From Paenibacillus anaericanus (lineage in GTDB: Bacteria > Bacillota > Bacilli > Paenibacillales > Paenibacillaceae), in NCBI RefSeq assembly GCF_003994475.1, contig NZ_RZNY01000010.1:1-64000 (forward strand): a DNA stretch of 64,000 bases, read 5' to 3'. Of this stretch, positions 16,724 through 26,106 are shown piece after piece. The position numbers and the translations under genes were made by a program. Below the pieces are notes generated by a model. The model had not been told where the DNA came from, made no database searches, and saw only the letters and a program-made list of their open reading frames with translations. Each line of letters starts with the position of its first letter. Positions within the stretch are counted from its first letter, which is position 1.

Positions 16724-17364
16724 AAACACGGGTTCTTGTAGTTGATGATCATGCTCATGCAAGGGAGGCTATTTGTGATATTATCTCCATGGATGAGAAA
16801 TTTGAGATCATAGGCGTAGTGACAAATGGTCGGGAAGCCATTGAGTTTACCGAGCAATGGATGCCGGACCTCATTTTGATGGATATTCAGATGCCTGACA
16901 TGGATGGTTTAGAGACAACCCAGCGAATTAAGCTAAGGTTTCCTTATGTGAAAATTGTGATGATTACGGTGTCGGATGATATGTTTCATTTGCTTGAAGC
17001 CTTAAAAAGAGGCGCCCAAGGTTATCTGTTAAAAAATTTAGCACCTTCAACTTGGATCGAGTATTTACGCTCCATTGTTAGTGAGGAGGCGCCTTTAAGC
17101 CGAGAGTTAGCCTTTCAAATATTGAAGGACGTTTCCCTGACAACTAAAAAGGAAACAGTAGAGACCTTAACTCCTAGAGAACGGGAGATATTGTCAAATG
17201 TAGCTAGTGGTCTGACCAATAGGGAAATCGGGGGAAAATTGAATATATCTGAGCATACAGTCAAGAATCATTTGAAGAATATTTTACATAAGCTGCAAGT
17301 TCAAAATAGAGTACAGTTGACCAGATATGCATTGGAACAAGGGATTGTTACTAATCAAGAATAG
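16720..17364 (+). CDS. Response regulator, NarL/DegU family (REC-LuxR HTH)
   Basis: 214 residues. The receiver domain has DDHAHAREA and the phosphoacceptor Asp in LILMDIQMPDMDG, with Lys in YLLKNL. The LuxR-type HTH is at 150-210 (LTPREREILSNVASGLTNRE, ISEHTVKNHLKNIL). It is the partner of the overlapping kinase. Its likely targets are the adjacent nos-like operon and its own unit; no operator could be identified. Confidence 0.88.
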   Translation: MKTRVLVVDDHAHAREAICDIISMDEKFEIIGVVTNGREAIEFTEQWMPDLILMDIQMPDMDGLETTQRIKLRFPYVKIVMITVSDDMFHLLEALKRGAQGYLLKNLAPSTWIEYLRSIVSEEAPLSRELAFQILKDVSLTTKKETVETLTPREREILSNVASGLTNREIGGKLNISEHTVKNHLKNILHKLQVQNRVQLTRYALEQGIVTNQE

Positions 17365-17391
17365 TTAGATGTTGAGATTTTTTAGCAAGAG

Positions 17392-17428
17392 GGCAGATTT
17401 CCAAGGAATGATTGGGATCTGCTTTTTT
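17392..17428 (+). terminator. Terminator after the NarL-type regulator
   Basis: GGCAGAT pairs with ATCTGC around a long loop and is followed by TTTTTT. It isolates the two-component pair from the sugar uptake locus. Confidence 0.7.
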
Positions 17429-17785
17429 GCTGTGAATTGCAATAAATCGAATGTAAAGAGTCTAGTTCATAAGCAATATAGCAAGATAGGACAAGCTAGA
17501 TACAAGAGAGTGTCAAAGTATCAATAATCGTTGTTTTGTCATATACCTTTGAAAGCGCTTTGATATTAAGATTGATTTATAAGAAGTCAAGGTAACGAAG
17601 GCAATATGACAGCGGTGATTCGACAAGTTAAGGTATAAATGCTGCAATTCAACGGAGGGAGAGAAGGAGAACCAGGCCTACATATAAGAGAGAAGGCCAT
17701 GAATGATCTGTACTTGTCTTAGAAATTATCACAACAGAGTAAGCATGTTTTTTCTACAAGAATCTAGGTTTAGGAGGATTCACAT
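17429..17785 (+). promoter_or_regulatory. Leader of sugar uptake locus 1 with cre-like site at 17550-17563
   Basis: This 357-base gap holds no gene. TGAAAGCGCTTTGA at 17550-17563 matches the CcpA catabolite-repression consensus TGWAANCGNTNWCA except for the last-but-one base. The gap also contains an AGGAGG-like site before the permease start. Carbon catabolite control of the uptake genes is the natural reading; a LacI-type local repressor would be an alternative reader of the same palindrome. Confidence 0.55.
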
Positions 17786-18754
17786 ATGGCGAACGCAAGC
17801 GTCGCACCAGACAAGAGATCGGGACTAAATCTCGATAAGCAACGAACTAGCGGGATAAGACGCTTTTTTAAGCAAATAGATCTACAGCTTATGGTAATTC
17901 CAGCACTCGTTCTAATTTTTATTTTTGCTTATATCCCCATGTACGGGATTCTTATCGCATTCCAAGATTACAAGTTAGGTGCAAGCTTTATAGGTAGTGA
18001 ATGGGTTGGATTGAAGCATTTTATTTACTTCTTTAATGCTCCTGAGTTTGCAGTAGTTATGAAAAATACAATTATTATTAGCTTATTGAAATTCTGTTTT
18101 GGATTTCCTGCACCGATTATTTTGGCGTTAATGCTGAATGAAGTTCGTAAGATGTTCTTTAAACGGGTTATTCAGACGGTTACATACTTGCCTCACTTCT
18201 TATCTTGGGTTGTTATCGGCTCGATGGTGACCTCGATGCTATCCGTAGATAATGGCAGTATAAATATGTTGCTTGAGAAATTACATTTAATTAACGAACC
18301 GGTAAACTTCCTGTCCATGTCAGAATATTTCTGGGGCATTTTAATTACGGCCAATGTATGGAAAGAAATCGGGTTTGCCTCGATTGTTTACTTAGCTGCC
18401 ATTGCTGGTATTGACCCGCACTTATACGAAGCAGCTTCGATGGATGGTGCAAGTCGCTTTAAACAAATTTATTTGATTACGTTGCCTTCAATTATACCAG
18501 TTGTAATCATCTTCATGATTCTGGCAATCGGTAATCTTGTGAATGCAGGATTCGAAGATATATTGATCCTTGCTTCCAATCCAGCTCTAAGAGAAGTATC
18601 AGATTCAGTTGATGTATATGTTGTACGTGTCGGTATAGACAACTTCAGGTACTCCTATGCGACTGCTATCGGATTGTTTAAGGCCGTTATCAGTGTGACA
18701 TTACTTACTTTTGCAAACTTCGTTGCCAGAAAAGCAGGTAACAGCTTGTGGTAA
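17786..18754 (+). CDS. Sugar ABC transporter permease, LplB type
   Basis: 322 residues with six membrane segments. The binding-protein-dependent permease (EAA) motif is EAASMDGASRFKQIYLITLP, which contacts the ATPase. The N-terminal region (QLMVIPALVLIFIFAYIPMY) is typical of LplB/YtcP-type oligosaccharide importers, which share an ATPase encoded elsewhere (MsmX-like). RBS: AGGAGG before the ATG. It forms the importer with the next two genes, at 29- and about 74-base gaps. Confidence 0.88.
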   Translation: MANASVAPDKRSGLNLDKQRTSGIRRFFKQIDLQLMVIPALVLIFIFAYIPMYGILIAFQDYKLGASFIGSEWVGLKHFIYFFNAPEFAVVMKNTIIISLLKFCFGFPAPIILALMLNEVRKMFFKRVIQTVTYLPHFLSWVVIGSMVTSMLSVDNGSINMLLEKLHLINEPVNFLSMSEYFWGILITANVWKEIGFASIVYLAAIAGIDPHLYEAASMDGASRFKQIYLITLPSIIPVVIIFMILAIGNLVNAGFEDILILASNPALREVSDSVDVYVVRVGIDNFRYSYATAIGLFKAVISVTLLTFANFVARKAGNSLW

Positions 18755-18783
18755 TGAATTACTCAATATAGGAGGACTGGACT

Positions 18784-19680
18784 ATGACACGTAGCAATAT
18801 AGGGGACCGCTTATTCATCGGGTTTATATATGTATTCTTAACTTTACTGGCATTCTCGGCCTTATATCCATTTTGGAATTCACTAGTCATTTCCTTTAAT
18901 GAAGGGATGGATACCTCCAAAGGAGGAGTTACATTCTGGGTTCGTGAGTTCACGCTTGAGAATTATAAGATTGTGTTTGAAGATTCTCGTTTAATGGGTG
19001 GATTCGTCATTGCCGTCTTGAGAACGGTGATTGGTACAATATCAGCGATATTGGCAACATCGATATTTGCTTATGGGATGTCGAAGCGTGAACTGATGGG
19101 CCGCAAATACTACATGGTTATGTGTATCATTACGATGTATTTCGGAGGGGGACTCATTCCGTCATACATGCTCATTAGAAATCTAGGTCTCTTTAACTCA
19201 TTTTGGGTGTTTATTATTCCAGCACTTGTCAGCGTATGGAATATGATCATATTCCGCACCTTCTTTCAAGGTCTTCCACAAGGCTTGGAAGAGTCGGCGA
19301 AGATTGACGGTTGCGGTAACTGGGGAACTTTTTTCCGTATAGTATTGCCTCTGTCCGGTCCTGTAATCGCAACATTATCTTTGTTCACAGCGGTAAATCA
19401 CTGGAATGAATGGTTCGTAGCGAGTATTTACATTACGAAAGAGGAGTTAATGCCGATTCAGACCATCTTAAGACAGATATTGTTCTCTAACATTGCTTCA
19501 GAGCAGCTGTCTAATGTAGATGCAAGCTCCATTGCACATATTAACGCGGCCAAGAAGATAACGTCGAAGTCTTTGACTATGGCCACAATAATGGTTGCAA
19601 CAATTCCGATCGTATGTGTGTATCCATTCCTTCAGCGGTTTTTTGTTAAAGGTGTTTTGGTTGGATCACTAAAAGAGTAG
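18784..19680 (+). CDS. Sugar ABC transporter permease, YtcP type
   Basis: 298 residues with six membrane segments. The coupling motif is EESAKIDGCGNWGTFFRIVL, and the C-terminus YPFLQRFFVKGVLVGSLKE is the family signature. It pairs with the LplB-type permease. RBS: ATAGGAGG before the ATG. No ATPase gene is present in the locus, as is usual for this family. Confidence 0.88.
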   Translation: MTRSNIGDRLFIGFIYVFLTLLAFSALYPFWNSLVISFNEGMDTSKGGVTFWVREFTLENYKIVFEDSRLMGGFVIAVLRTVIGTISAILATSIFAYGMSKRELMGRKYYMVMCIITMYFGGGLIPSYMLIRNLGLFNSFWVFIIPALVSVWNMIIFRTFFQGLPQGLEESAKIDGCGNWGTFFRIVLPLSGPVIATLSLFTAVNHWNEWFVASIYITKEELMPIQTILRQILFSNIASEQLSNVDASSIAHINAAKKITSKSLTMATIMVATIPIVCVYPFLQRFFVKGVLVGSLKE

Positions 19681-19754
19681 TATGATAGAACGAGTTTTGG
19701 GTTTAGAGCATTTTGCTTTGAACATAGATTAACAATTTGAAAGGGGAAAACACA

Positions 19755-21440
19755 TTGAAAAACAAGAGAAAGATGCTTCTCAGTATGTTGTCTATCTTGA
19801 TGGTGCTAACTTTGTTGGCGGGCTGCGGTGGCAATAATTCAAGTGCTCCAGCTGCAACTGCTGAACCAGAGAATCAAGGAGGAAACGCGGTAAACACTGC
19901 AACTGAAGCTCCAGCGGCTGATTTGTATGAGTTAGGGAAGGAACCGCTTGAAGTATCATTCTATGGTAACTACGGCTGGTATCAAATGCCGAAGTGGGGT
20001 AATGATGCTGCTTCGAAATGGATCTTAGATAATTTGAAGATTAATGTCACCGGAATTAGCTCTGGCGGTAATAATGCCCAAAAGCTACAGACGATGATCG
20101 TTGGTAATGAGCTACCAGATATTGTGTGGACTGAAAAGGGTGCTGACGTAGAACGTCTTCGTCAAGCGGATATGCTAGTTCCATTGGATGAATATATTGA
20201 CAAATATCCTAACTTTAAAGCTTCTTTAACACCAGGACATTTGGAATTGCTTCGTTCTCCTGATGGCAAAATTTATCAGCTACCGAATTATTATACAACG
20301 CAACCGAACGGAAATGCCGGTTATGCGATCAATAAGAAGATTTACAAAGAACTCGGTTCTCCAAAACTAGAGACTACTGATGATTTATATGCATATTTAA
20401 ATGCTGTTAAAGCGAAGTTCCCTGATGTAATTCCGTTCGAGACTGGTTTGGCCAAAGATGGTAACGGTATTGACCAGTTGTTCTCCTCTTTCAAAGAGAA
20501 TAACCTTTCGTATACTAGAATCTTTGCCGTTCCTGAAGGCGACAAAATGGCTTCGATTTATAAAGACGCTGGATTCCGTGAATCCGTAGTATTTGGTGCT
20601 AAATTAATGCGTGAGAAACTAATGACGCAGGATGCGAATACCCAAACAGAAGACCAAATTAGAGAGAAAGCGCTGAATGGCAAGTTTGCTGTTATTGCGA
20701 CATTCGATCCAATGAAGTTACTCGCAACTGCTGACGAAGAGATGAAGAAGGCAGATCCAGAAGCTGGTTATATGTTTATTAAACCAATTTACAAAGCAGG
20801 TCTAGACCAAAGTAAGATCACTCCAGGAACGTATAATCAGTTGGGGTGGAACGTAGCAACAATATCTAAAAATGCTAAAAATCCAGAAGCTGTGTTTGCT
20901 ATGCTTGACTGGATGACAGGTCCAGAAGGTAATATGGTTCTTAACTGGGGCCCATCAGGACCAGATGGTTATTGGGATGGATTTGAAGCAGATGGAGTTA
21001 CGCCTAAATTTAATAAAGATAAATATCTAAATGATCCAGAACCTCTATCCGAAATTAGCGGTAAAGCCGGTGACTTGGTTTGGGTAGGTAACACGGTATT
21101 CTTGGATAGCACGAAGAAAAAGTTCTTATCAACTCTTCCAGCTGACCAAATTGACTTTAGTAACCGTTGGCAAATGGAAGTAACATGGGATTCTCAAGGT
21201 GACTTTACAGAGTTCCTAAATTGGGATCCGGCTCCAGATAGTGAAGAAGGTATTATTAGACAAAGTGTTAGAGATATCTGGCTAACAGCTAGAGCGAAGT
21301 CAATGTATGCTAAGACAGATGAAGAAGCATTAGCAATTCTTGACAAAGCACATGACGATTCCATGAAGGTTGGATATGAGAAATTCCTTGCTTATGTTAC
21401 AAATGTATGGACAGAAAACAAGAAAGCTTTAGGCAAATAA
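19755..21440 (+). CDS. Extracellular solute-binding lipoprotein, LplA type
   Basis: About 561 residues. I start at the TTG at 19755, about eight bases after AAAGGGG. The signal peptide ends in the lipobox LLAGCGG, followed by a Ser/Ala/Thr/Glu linker and a large type-1 sugar-binding fold (KLQTMIVGNELPDIVWTEKG; YNQLGWNVATISKNAKNPEA). It would capture an oligosaccharide for the two permeases upstream. A strong terminator follows, so uptake and regulatory genes can be transcribed separately. Confidence 0.88.
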   Translation: MKNKRKMLLSMLSILMVLTLLAGCGGNNSSAPAATAEPENQGGNAVNTATEAPAADLYELGKEPLEVSFYGNYGWYQMPKWGNDAASKWILDNLKINVTGISSGGNNAQKLQTMIVGNELPDIVWTEKGADVERLRQADMLVPLDEYIDKYPNFKASLTPGHLELLRSPDGKIYQLPNYYTTQPNGNAGYAINKKIYKELGSPKLETTDDLYAYLNAVKAKFPDVIPFETGLAKDGNGIDQLFSSFKENNLSYTRIFAVPEGDKMASIYKDAGFRESVVFGAKLMREKLMTQDANTQTEDQIREKALNGKFAVIATFDPMKLLATADEEMKKADPEAGYMFIKPIYKAGLDQSKITPGTYNQLGWNVATISKNAKNPEAVFAMLDWMTGPEGNMVLNWGPSGPDGYWDGFEADGVTPKFNKDKYLNDPEPLSEISGKAGDLVWVGNTVFLDSTKKKFLSTLPADQIDFSNRWQMEVTWDSQGDFTEFLNWDPAPDSEEGIIRQSVRDIWLTARAKSMYAKTDEEALAILDKAHDDSMKVGYEKFLAYVTNVWTENKKALGK

Positions 21441-21454
21441 TAATTTAAGTAATA

Positions 21455-21489
21455 CGAAGGTTTGCTACTAGGCAAACCTTCGTTTTTAC
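21455..21489 (+). terminator. Terminator after LplA-type lipoprotein
   Basis: CGAAGGTTTGC pairs perfectly with GCAAACCTTCG around a 6-base loop, followed by TTTTT. Confidence 0.9.
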
Positions 21490-21614
21490 GTTTACATTAC
21501 TGTTAATCTTAGTTTTATGGCTGTTAGGTAAGACAATGAATGGTATACTGGAATAGACTCGATAGTAGAATTAATAGGGATAATTTCACCGCATTTCAAA
21601 GGGGGACTACGTTG

Positions 21615-23195
21615 ATGTATAACGTATTATTAGTAGACGATGAGATGCTTGATCTAGAAGGCATGAGACAATTTATTCCTTGGAACGAGCTGGGTATGGA
21701 AGTCGTAGAGGCAGCGAATAACGCGTTTACCGCGTGTGATATTTTGGAACAACATGATATAGATATTATAGTTAGCGATGTGAATATGCCGAACATGTCG
21801 GGGCTGGAGCTAGCCCGGATTGCCTTAGAGAAGAAACCGGATATTCGTGTGATATTTGTAAGCGGTTACCAAGACTTCAGCTATGTAAAGCAAGCATTGT
21901 CCTTGAAGGCCTATAGCTATGTTCTTAAGCCAATGGATGATAATGAACTTATTGCTGCACTTCAGAAAGTAAGGCAGGATTTGGACGATGAAAGTAAACG
22001 ACGTGACGTCGAAGAAGCGTATCAACATATGATTCCTATGGCCAAAAATGATCTATTGATACGCTTGTTTGAAGGGGAATGGGAGGGGGACGACCAGACT
22101 GGAATGTTGACGCTTGTAAAGTCATATGGTCTGGATAAGCTGGAATGGCCTGTTCGAGTAGCAGTCTTAGAGCTAGACTATTTCAATTGGTTTCAAGATC
22201 AGGATAATCTCTCTAAACATCAAATGTCCAAGGACTTTCTTTATGAAGTGAATAAAATCGGTCAGAAGCACGGCATGCCACATTGCTACAAGGTATCGTC
22301 ATATCGGATCGCTTTGTTGATTAACGAACAGGGAATGGACAATTTCATTGAAGATATTTACGTTTCGATTCGCGCAAAGTTTCCTGTCACAATGACCGTA
22401 GGTATAGGGAAGCCGACATTTGCTACGGAACAAGTTCACACATCATATCGACAAGCTATGGAAGCGGTTGACGGAAAGATGTTCATTGGCAAAGGCAATC
22501 TTATTATGTACGAGACCGTTAGCAGCGAACCTGGAATGATCGATGCTCGGATGTTAGATACTCGCATGGATACGCTGTTTAAAGCGATGAAAGAATATGA
22601 GTTAGTCCTTATTTATGATGAGATTGATAAGTTGTTTCGTTCTGTAAGTAGTTTAAGATCCAAATTTACTATACATAATCTAGCAATGTATATTATATGG
22701 AAGCTGGACCAGCAGTTGAAGGATGTTAGTGAGGACTTATTTGAAATATTAGGCATGGAGTTACATAGTTTAGATATATTGCTTCAATTCGATACGATTA
22801 GTGATATTCGCTCTTGGCTTGTGCTCAAAACGTTTGAGATATCCGAGTACCTACGCAGCAAATCAGAGTCAGTGAACAATAAACTGATTAGAGAAATTAT
22901 TCAAATGATGAAGGACAAGATGAGCGAGAACTTTACGCTTAAGGATATTGCACAGCAATTCTCCTTCTCTCCTAACTATTTGGGATATCTATTCAAAGAG
23001 GAAACTGGGAAAACGTTCAGCGAAGTACTTAATCAACTTCGAATGGAACAGGCAGCCAAGCTCTTGAAAGATCCGACGAGCAAAATCTATGAAATCGCGA
23101 GCAAGGTAGGCTATCGTTATCTTCCTTACTTCAGCAGACAGTTTAAAGAGGCATATGGTATGACACCTATGGAGTATCGTAAGCGGGACAAGTGA
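21615..23195 (+). CDS. Response regulator, YesN type (REC + AraC HTH)
   Basis: 526 residues from the ATG at 21615, which follows AAAGGGGGA; the open frame begins earlier, at 21540, but without a site. The receiver domain begins YNVLLVDDEMLDLEGM, with the phosphoacceptor Asp in IVSDVNMPNMSG. A middle region of about 270 residues and a C-terminal AraC-type double HTH (FTLKDIAQQFSFSPNYLGYL; IYEIASKVGYRYLPYFSRQF) complete it. It is the partner of the YesM-type kinase 16 bases downstream and probably activates the uptake genes. Confidence 0.88.
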   Translation: MYNVLLVDDEMLDLEGMRQFIPWNELGMEVVEAANNAFTACDILEQHDIDIIVSDVNMPNMSGLELARIALEKKPDIRVIFVSGYQDFSYVKQALSLKAYSYVLKPMDDNELIAALQKVRQDLDDESKRRDVEEAYQHMIPMAKNDLLIRLFEGEWEGDDQTGMLTLVKSYGLDKLEWPVRVAVLELDYFNWFQDQDNLSKHQMSKDFLYEVNKIGQKHGMPHCYKVSSYRIALLINEQGMDNFIEDIYVSIRAKFPVTMTVGIGKPTFATEQVHTSYRQAMEAVDGKMFIGKGNLIMYETVSSEPGMIDARMLDTRMDTLFKAMKEYELVLIYDEIDKLFRSVSSLRSKFTIHNLAMYIIWKLDQQLKDVSEDLFEILGMELHSLDILLQFDTISDIRSWLVLKTFEISEYLRSKSESVNNKLIREIIQMMKDKMSENFTLKDIAQQFSFSPNYLGYLFKEETGKTFSEVLNQLRMEQAAKLLKDPTSKIYEIASKVGYRYLPYFSRQFKEAYGMTPMEYRKRDK

Positions 23196-23211
23196 TGGGG
23201 GATGATATTCC

Positions 23212-24990
23212 ATGAAACTACCAAGAAGAAGACATAAGTATGTGCCGATTGGGTATAAATTAATGCTGACGTATATGTTTTTTATTATCATCCCTGTGTC
23301 CGTGATCGGTTTAGTCTCTCACTCCATGTACAATGATTCATTACGCGAACATACAAGTACGAATGTTAAAGGAACGTTATTACAGATTCGTGACAATATT
23401 GATTATAAAATGGATGAAGTTACTCGCATATCCACTCAATTATATAGTGATTTTGATTTCTATCGGAATCTTCGGAGTTATGAAGAGGGCTGGGAGAATT
23501 ACGATCGGATGTCTAAGAAGGTACTTCCGAAGCTGGACGTAGCTATTCAATCTACAGGCATGAGGATTGGGATGTCGCTATTTTTAAAGAATGAATCAAT
23601 TCCTGAGATCTATTCGAATACACCTGGGCTTGAGGGCTATTTAGATAATAGTAGTTTCTATCATATTTACCATATGAAACGGATCACGGATAAATCTTGG
23701 TATACAGAGTTTCCAACAGAAAAATATGCTGAAACTATGAAATGGTGGCAGATTGAGCGCGATGTAGAGAATAATCGCATCTCATTGCTCCGGAGGTTTA
23801 TTGATACATACAATCCTCTTGAACCATTGGAGATTGGGTTCCTGCGGATTAATGTAGGAATTCCGGATCTGTTCGACAGTGTCAACTATACGAAGATTGG
23901 AAAAGGAAGTATTCTCTATATCAAGAATGAGTTTGGCCGAACAATGTATCAATCGGGAGAATTACCGAGGAGTTATGCTAGTGAAGCCGAACTTAATAAA
24001 GATTACCTGACGATTAGCGAATCAATCGGTAATCAATCATGGCAATTAGTAGCGCTTGTTCCGATAACAATGCTTGAACAGGATGCAGCTAAGGTACGTT
24101 TATTTATTATTTTGATGTGTCTGATATGCTTTGTTGTATTTAGCTTCGTCGGCATTTTTATATCCCGATATTTTTCGATTCGGATTAATAAGTTCGTATA
24201 CGTGCTTAATGCCTATCGTGAAGGTGATCTACATAAGCGCATGTCTTATCGAGGCAAGGACGAATTCTCTCAGATTGCTACCGCTCTCAACGATATGGGA
24301 GAGAATATCGAATCGTTAATTAAAGAGGTATATTTGACACAGCTACAGAAGAAGGAAGCAGAGCTTGAAACGCTTCAATCGCAAATCAACCCTCATTTCC
24401 TATACAATACATTGTCATCTATTAATCGCTTAGCCAAGTTTGGGCAGAACGAGAAGCTACAGCAGATGGTGCTGGAATTAGCTAAATTTTATCGCCTAAC
24501 ACTTAATGAAGGTCGAACGATGATTCCGGTTCCATCCGAGATTGAGCAGGCAAATGCATATTTGGAAATTCAGAAAATTAAATATGGCGACCGCATGGAG
24601 GTTATGTATGATATCGATCCAGATATCTGGCCCTATGAGACTATCAAGCTGATTTTACAACCATTTATCGAGAACGTGCTGAAGCATGCATGGTGTGGTG
24701 ATCGCATTCATCTACGGATTGTTGGCCGCATGGAAGCAGATCGTATTCTGTTCCGTATTATTGACGATGGTATCGGCATGAAACAGGAACGTATTGATCA
24801 GATTTTCGATCCCAAGGATCATGTGAATACAGGTTACGGCGTCCGAAATGTTGATCAACGCATCAAGCTACAATATGGATCCGAGTATGGCGTCACAATT
24901 TTTAGCCGTATTGGAATCGGCACTTCCGTTCAGATACTGATTCCTGCAAAGAGAAGGAGTATCAAGCGAAAGCATGGTGACGATGAGTAG
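23212..24990 (+). CDS. Sensor histidine kinase, YesM type
   Basis: 592 residues. There are two membrane segments (about 19-40 and 292-315) around a ~250-residue external dCache-like sensor, then a HAMP domain (RINKFVYVLNAYREGDLHKR). The HisKA_internal motif SQINPHFLYNTLSSI has the phosphorylated His, and the HATPase parts are FIENVLKHAW and DDGIGM. It senses an extracellular sugar or the loaded binding protein and phosphorylates the YesN-type regulator. Here the regulator precedes the kinase; in locus 2 the order is reversed. Confidence 0.88.
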   Translation: MKLPRRRHKYVPIGYKLMLTYMFFIIIPVSVIGLVSHSMYNDSLREHTSTNVKGTLLQIRDNIDYKMDEVTRISTQLYSDFDFYRNLRSYEEGWENYDRMSKKVLPKLDVAIQSTGMRIGMSLFLKNESIPEIYSNTPGLEGYLDNSSFYHIYHMKRITDKSWYTEFPTEKYAETMKWWQIERDVENNRISLLRRFIDTYNPLEPLEIGFLRINVGIPDLFDSVNYTKIGKGSILYIKNEFGRTMYQSGELPRSYASEAELNKDYLTISESIGNQSWQLVALVPITMLEQDAAKVRLFIILMCLICFVVFSFVGIFISRYFSIRINKFVYVLNAYREGDLHKRMSYRGKDEFSQIATALNDMGENIESLIKEVYLTQLQKKEAELETLQSQINPHFLYNTLSSINRLAKFGQNEKLQQMVLELAKFYRLTLNEGRTMIPVPSEIEQANAYLEIQKIKYGDRMEVMYDIDPDIWPYETIKLILQPFIENVLKHAWCGDRIHLRIVGRMEADRILFRIIDDGIGMKQERIDQIFDPKDHVNTGYGVRNVDQRIKLQYGSEYGVTIFSRIGIGTSVQILIPAKRRSIKRKHGDDE

Positions 24991-25008
24991 TATGCAAAGC
25001 TTCGAATT

Positions 25009-25896
25009 ATGAAATCTATTAAGGCAATTCACTTTCATTTGAAACGAGTTGACGCCATGAAGCTTAATTTCTATAAGTCTGACCCTTTTGACATTAGCCG
25101 CGAGAGAAAAAGCATCTCAAGTATGCCTTCAAATCATTATCACGATGCTTATGAAATTCTCTATTTAGTATCCGGGGAGCTGTACTATTTTATAGAAGGT
25201 AGAACCTATCATGTCGTCAGCGGGGTTCTATTACTAATTAACATCAATGATATTCACAGACTAGTTAATATAAACGGAAATACTTACGAGAGAGTTACTT
25301 TGTTATTTAAAAGTGACTTTCTTAGTGCTTTTTTCACAGAGACTGAAGACTTTAATCCCCTCTCTTGCTTTAATTCCAAATCAAATGTGATCAAATTAAG
25401 TGCTTTCGAGCAAATCTTTGTCGAGAATATCTTTAGTAAAATGATTCATGAGGAGAACGAGAAACAGCCAGGAAGCAGTTACTATCAGAAGGTTCTATTG
25501 ATGGAACTACTAATTTATCTACAACGTAAAATACCGCTAGATCAAAGTAACCAACTGGTGGAATCGAACCGGCCCCATAAGAAGATCTCTAAAATTTTAC
25601 CATACATAAATGAAAACTTTTCTGAACAATTATCTTTAGAATACATGTCCCGAAAATTCTCTATAAGTCCATCTCATTTAAGTAGAACCTTCAAAGAAAC
25701 AACGGGGTTTACTTTTGTTGAATATGTCAATAACATTCGGGTAAAAGAAGCTTGTTCACTTCTGAAGAACTCAGACTTATCTATTTCGGGGGTGGCTGAA
25801 CGGGTTGGGTTTGATAATTTAACTCATTTTGGGAGAATATTTAAAGCTCTAATAGGTACGTCCCCTTTGAAGTTCCGCAAAGGAAAACTCGATTGA
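25009..25896 (+). CDS. AraC-family transcriptional regulator with cupin sensor
   Basis: 295 residues. The N-terminal cupin (NHYHDAYEILYLVSGELYYF and a following GRTYHVVSGVLLLIN segment) is a sugar-binding type sensor. The C-terminal double HTH is at about 195-290 (LSLEYMSRKFSISPSHLSRT; LSISGVAERVGFDNLTHFGR). Both possible starts (25009 and 25057) have weak ribosome binding sites; I keep the first. It follows the YesM gene by 18 bases and precedes the large GH8 gene, so it probably controls that enzyme. Confidence 0.85.
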   Translation: MKSIKAIHFHLKRVDAMKLNFYKSDPFDISRERKSISSMPSNHYHDAYEILYLVSGELYYFIEGRTYHVVSGVLLLININDIHRLVNINGNTYERVTLLFKSDFLSAFFTETEDFNPLSCFNSKSNVIKLSAFEQIFVENIFSKMIHEENEKQPGSSYYQKVLLMELLIYLQRKIPLDQSNQLVESNRPHKKISKILPYINENFSEQLSLEYMSRKFSISPSHLSRTFKETTGFTFVEYVNNIRVKEACSLLKNSDLSISGVAERVGFDNLTHFGRIFKALIGTSPLKFRKGKLD

Positions 25897-26106
25897 TGAT
25901 CAGGGTACTTAATTAGGGGAATTCGATAGTGACAAAAGTAGAAAAATAAAAATGATCACAAAATATGTAGAGAATACGCTGACAGTTTTACGCTATATTT
26001 ATTAATAGAAAGATTAAGAAGGAGGGGAGCATCGGAAAGATCAAGGGATTAATTTTACACTAAAGTTAAAGCGCTTAAACTATCTTTGGCGAAAAGGGGA
26101 ATGAGA
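25897..26106 (+). promoter_or_regulatory. Promoter region of the large enzyme, with cre-like palindrome at 26066-26079
   Basis: TTAAAGCGCTTAAA at 26066-26079 is a near-perfect palindrome close to the CcpA cre consensus and lies just ahead of the start codon, a repressing position. A possible promoter is CTGACA near 25978 with TATATT near 25994. The region also contains AAGGAGGGGAGC at about 26019-26030 with no start codon behind it, which I cannot explain. Confidence 0.45.
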
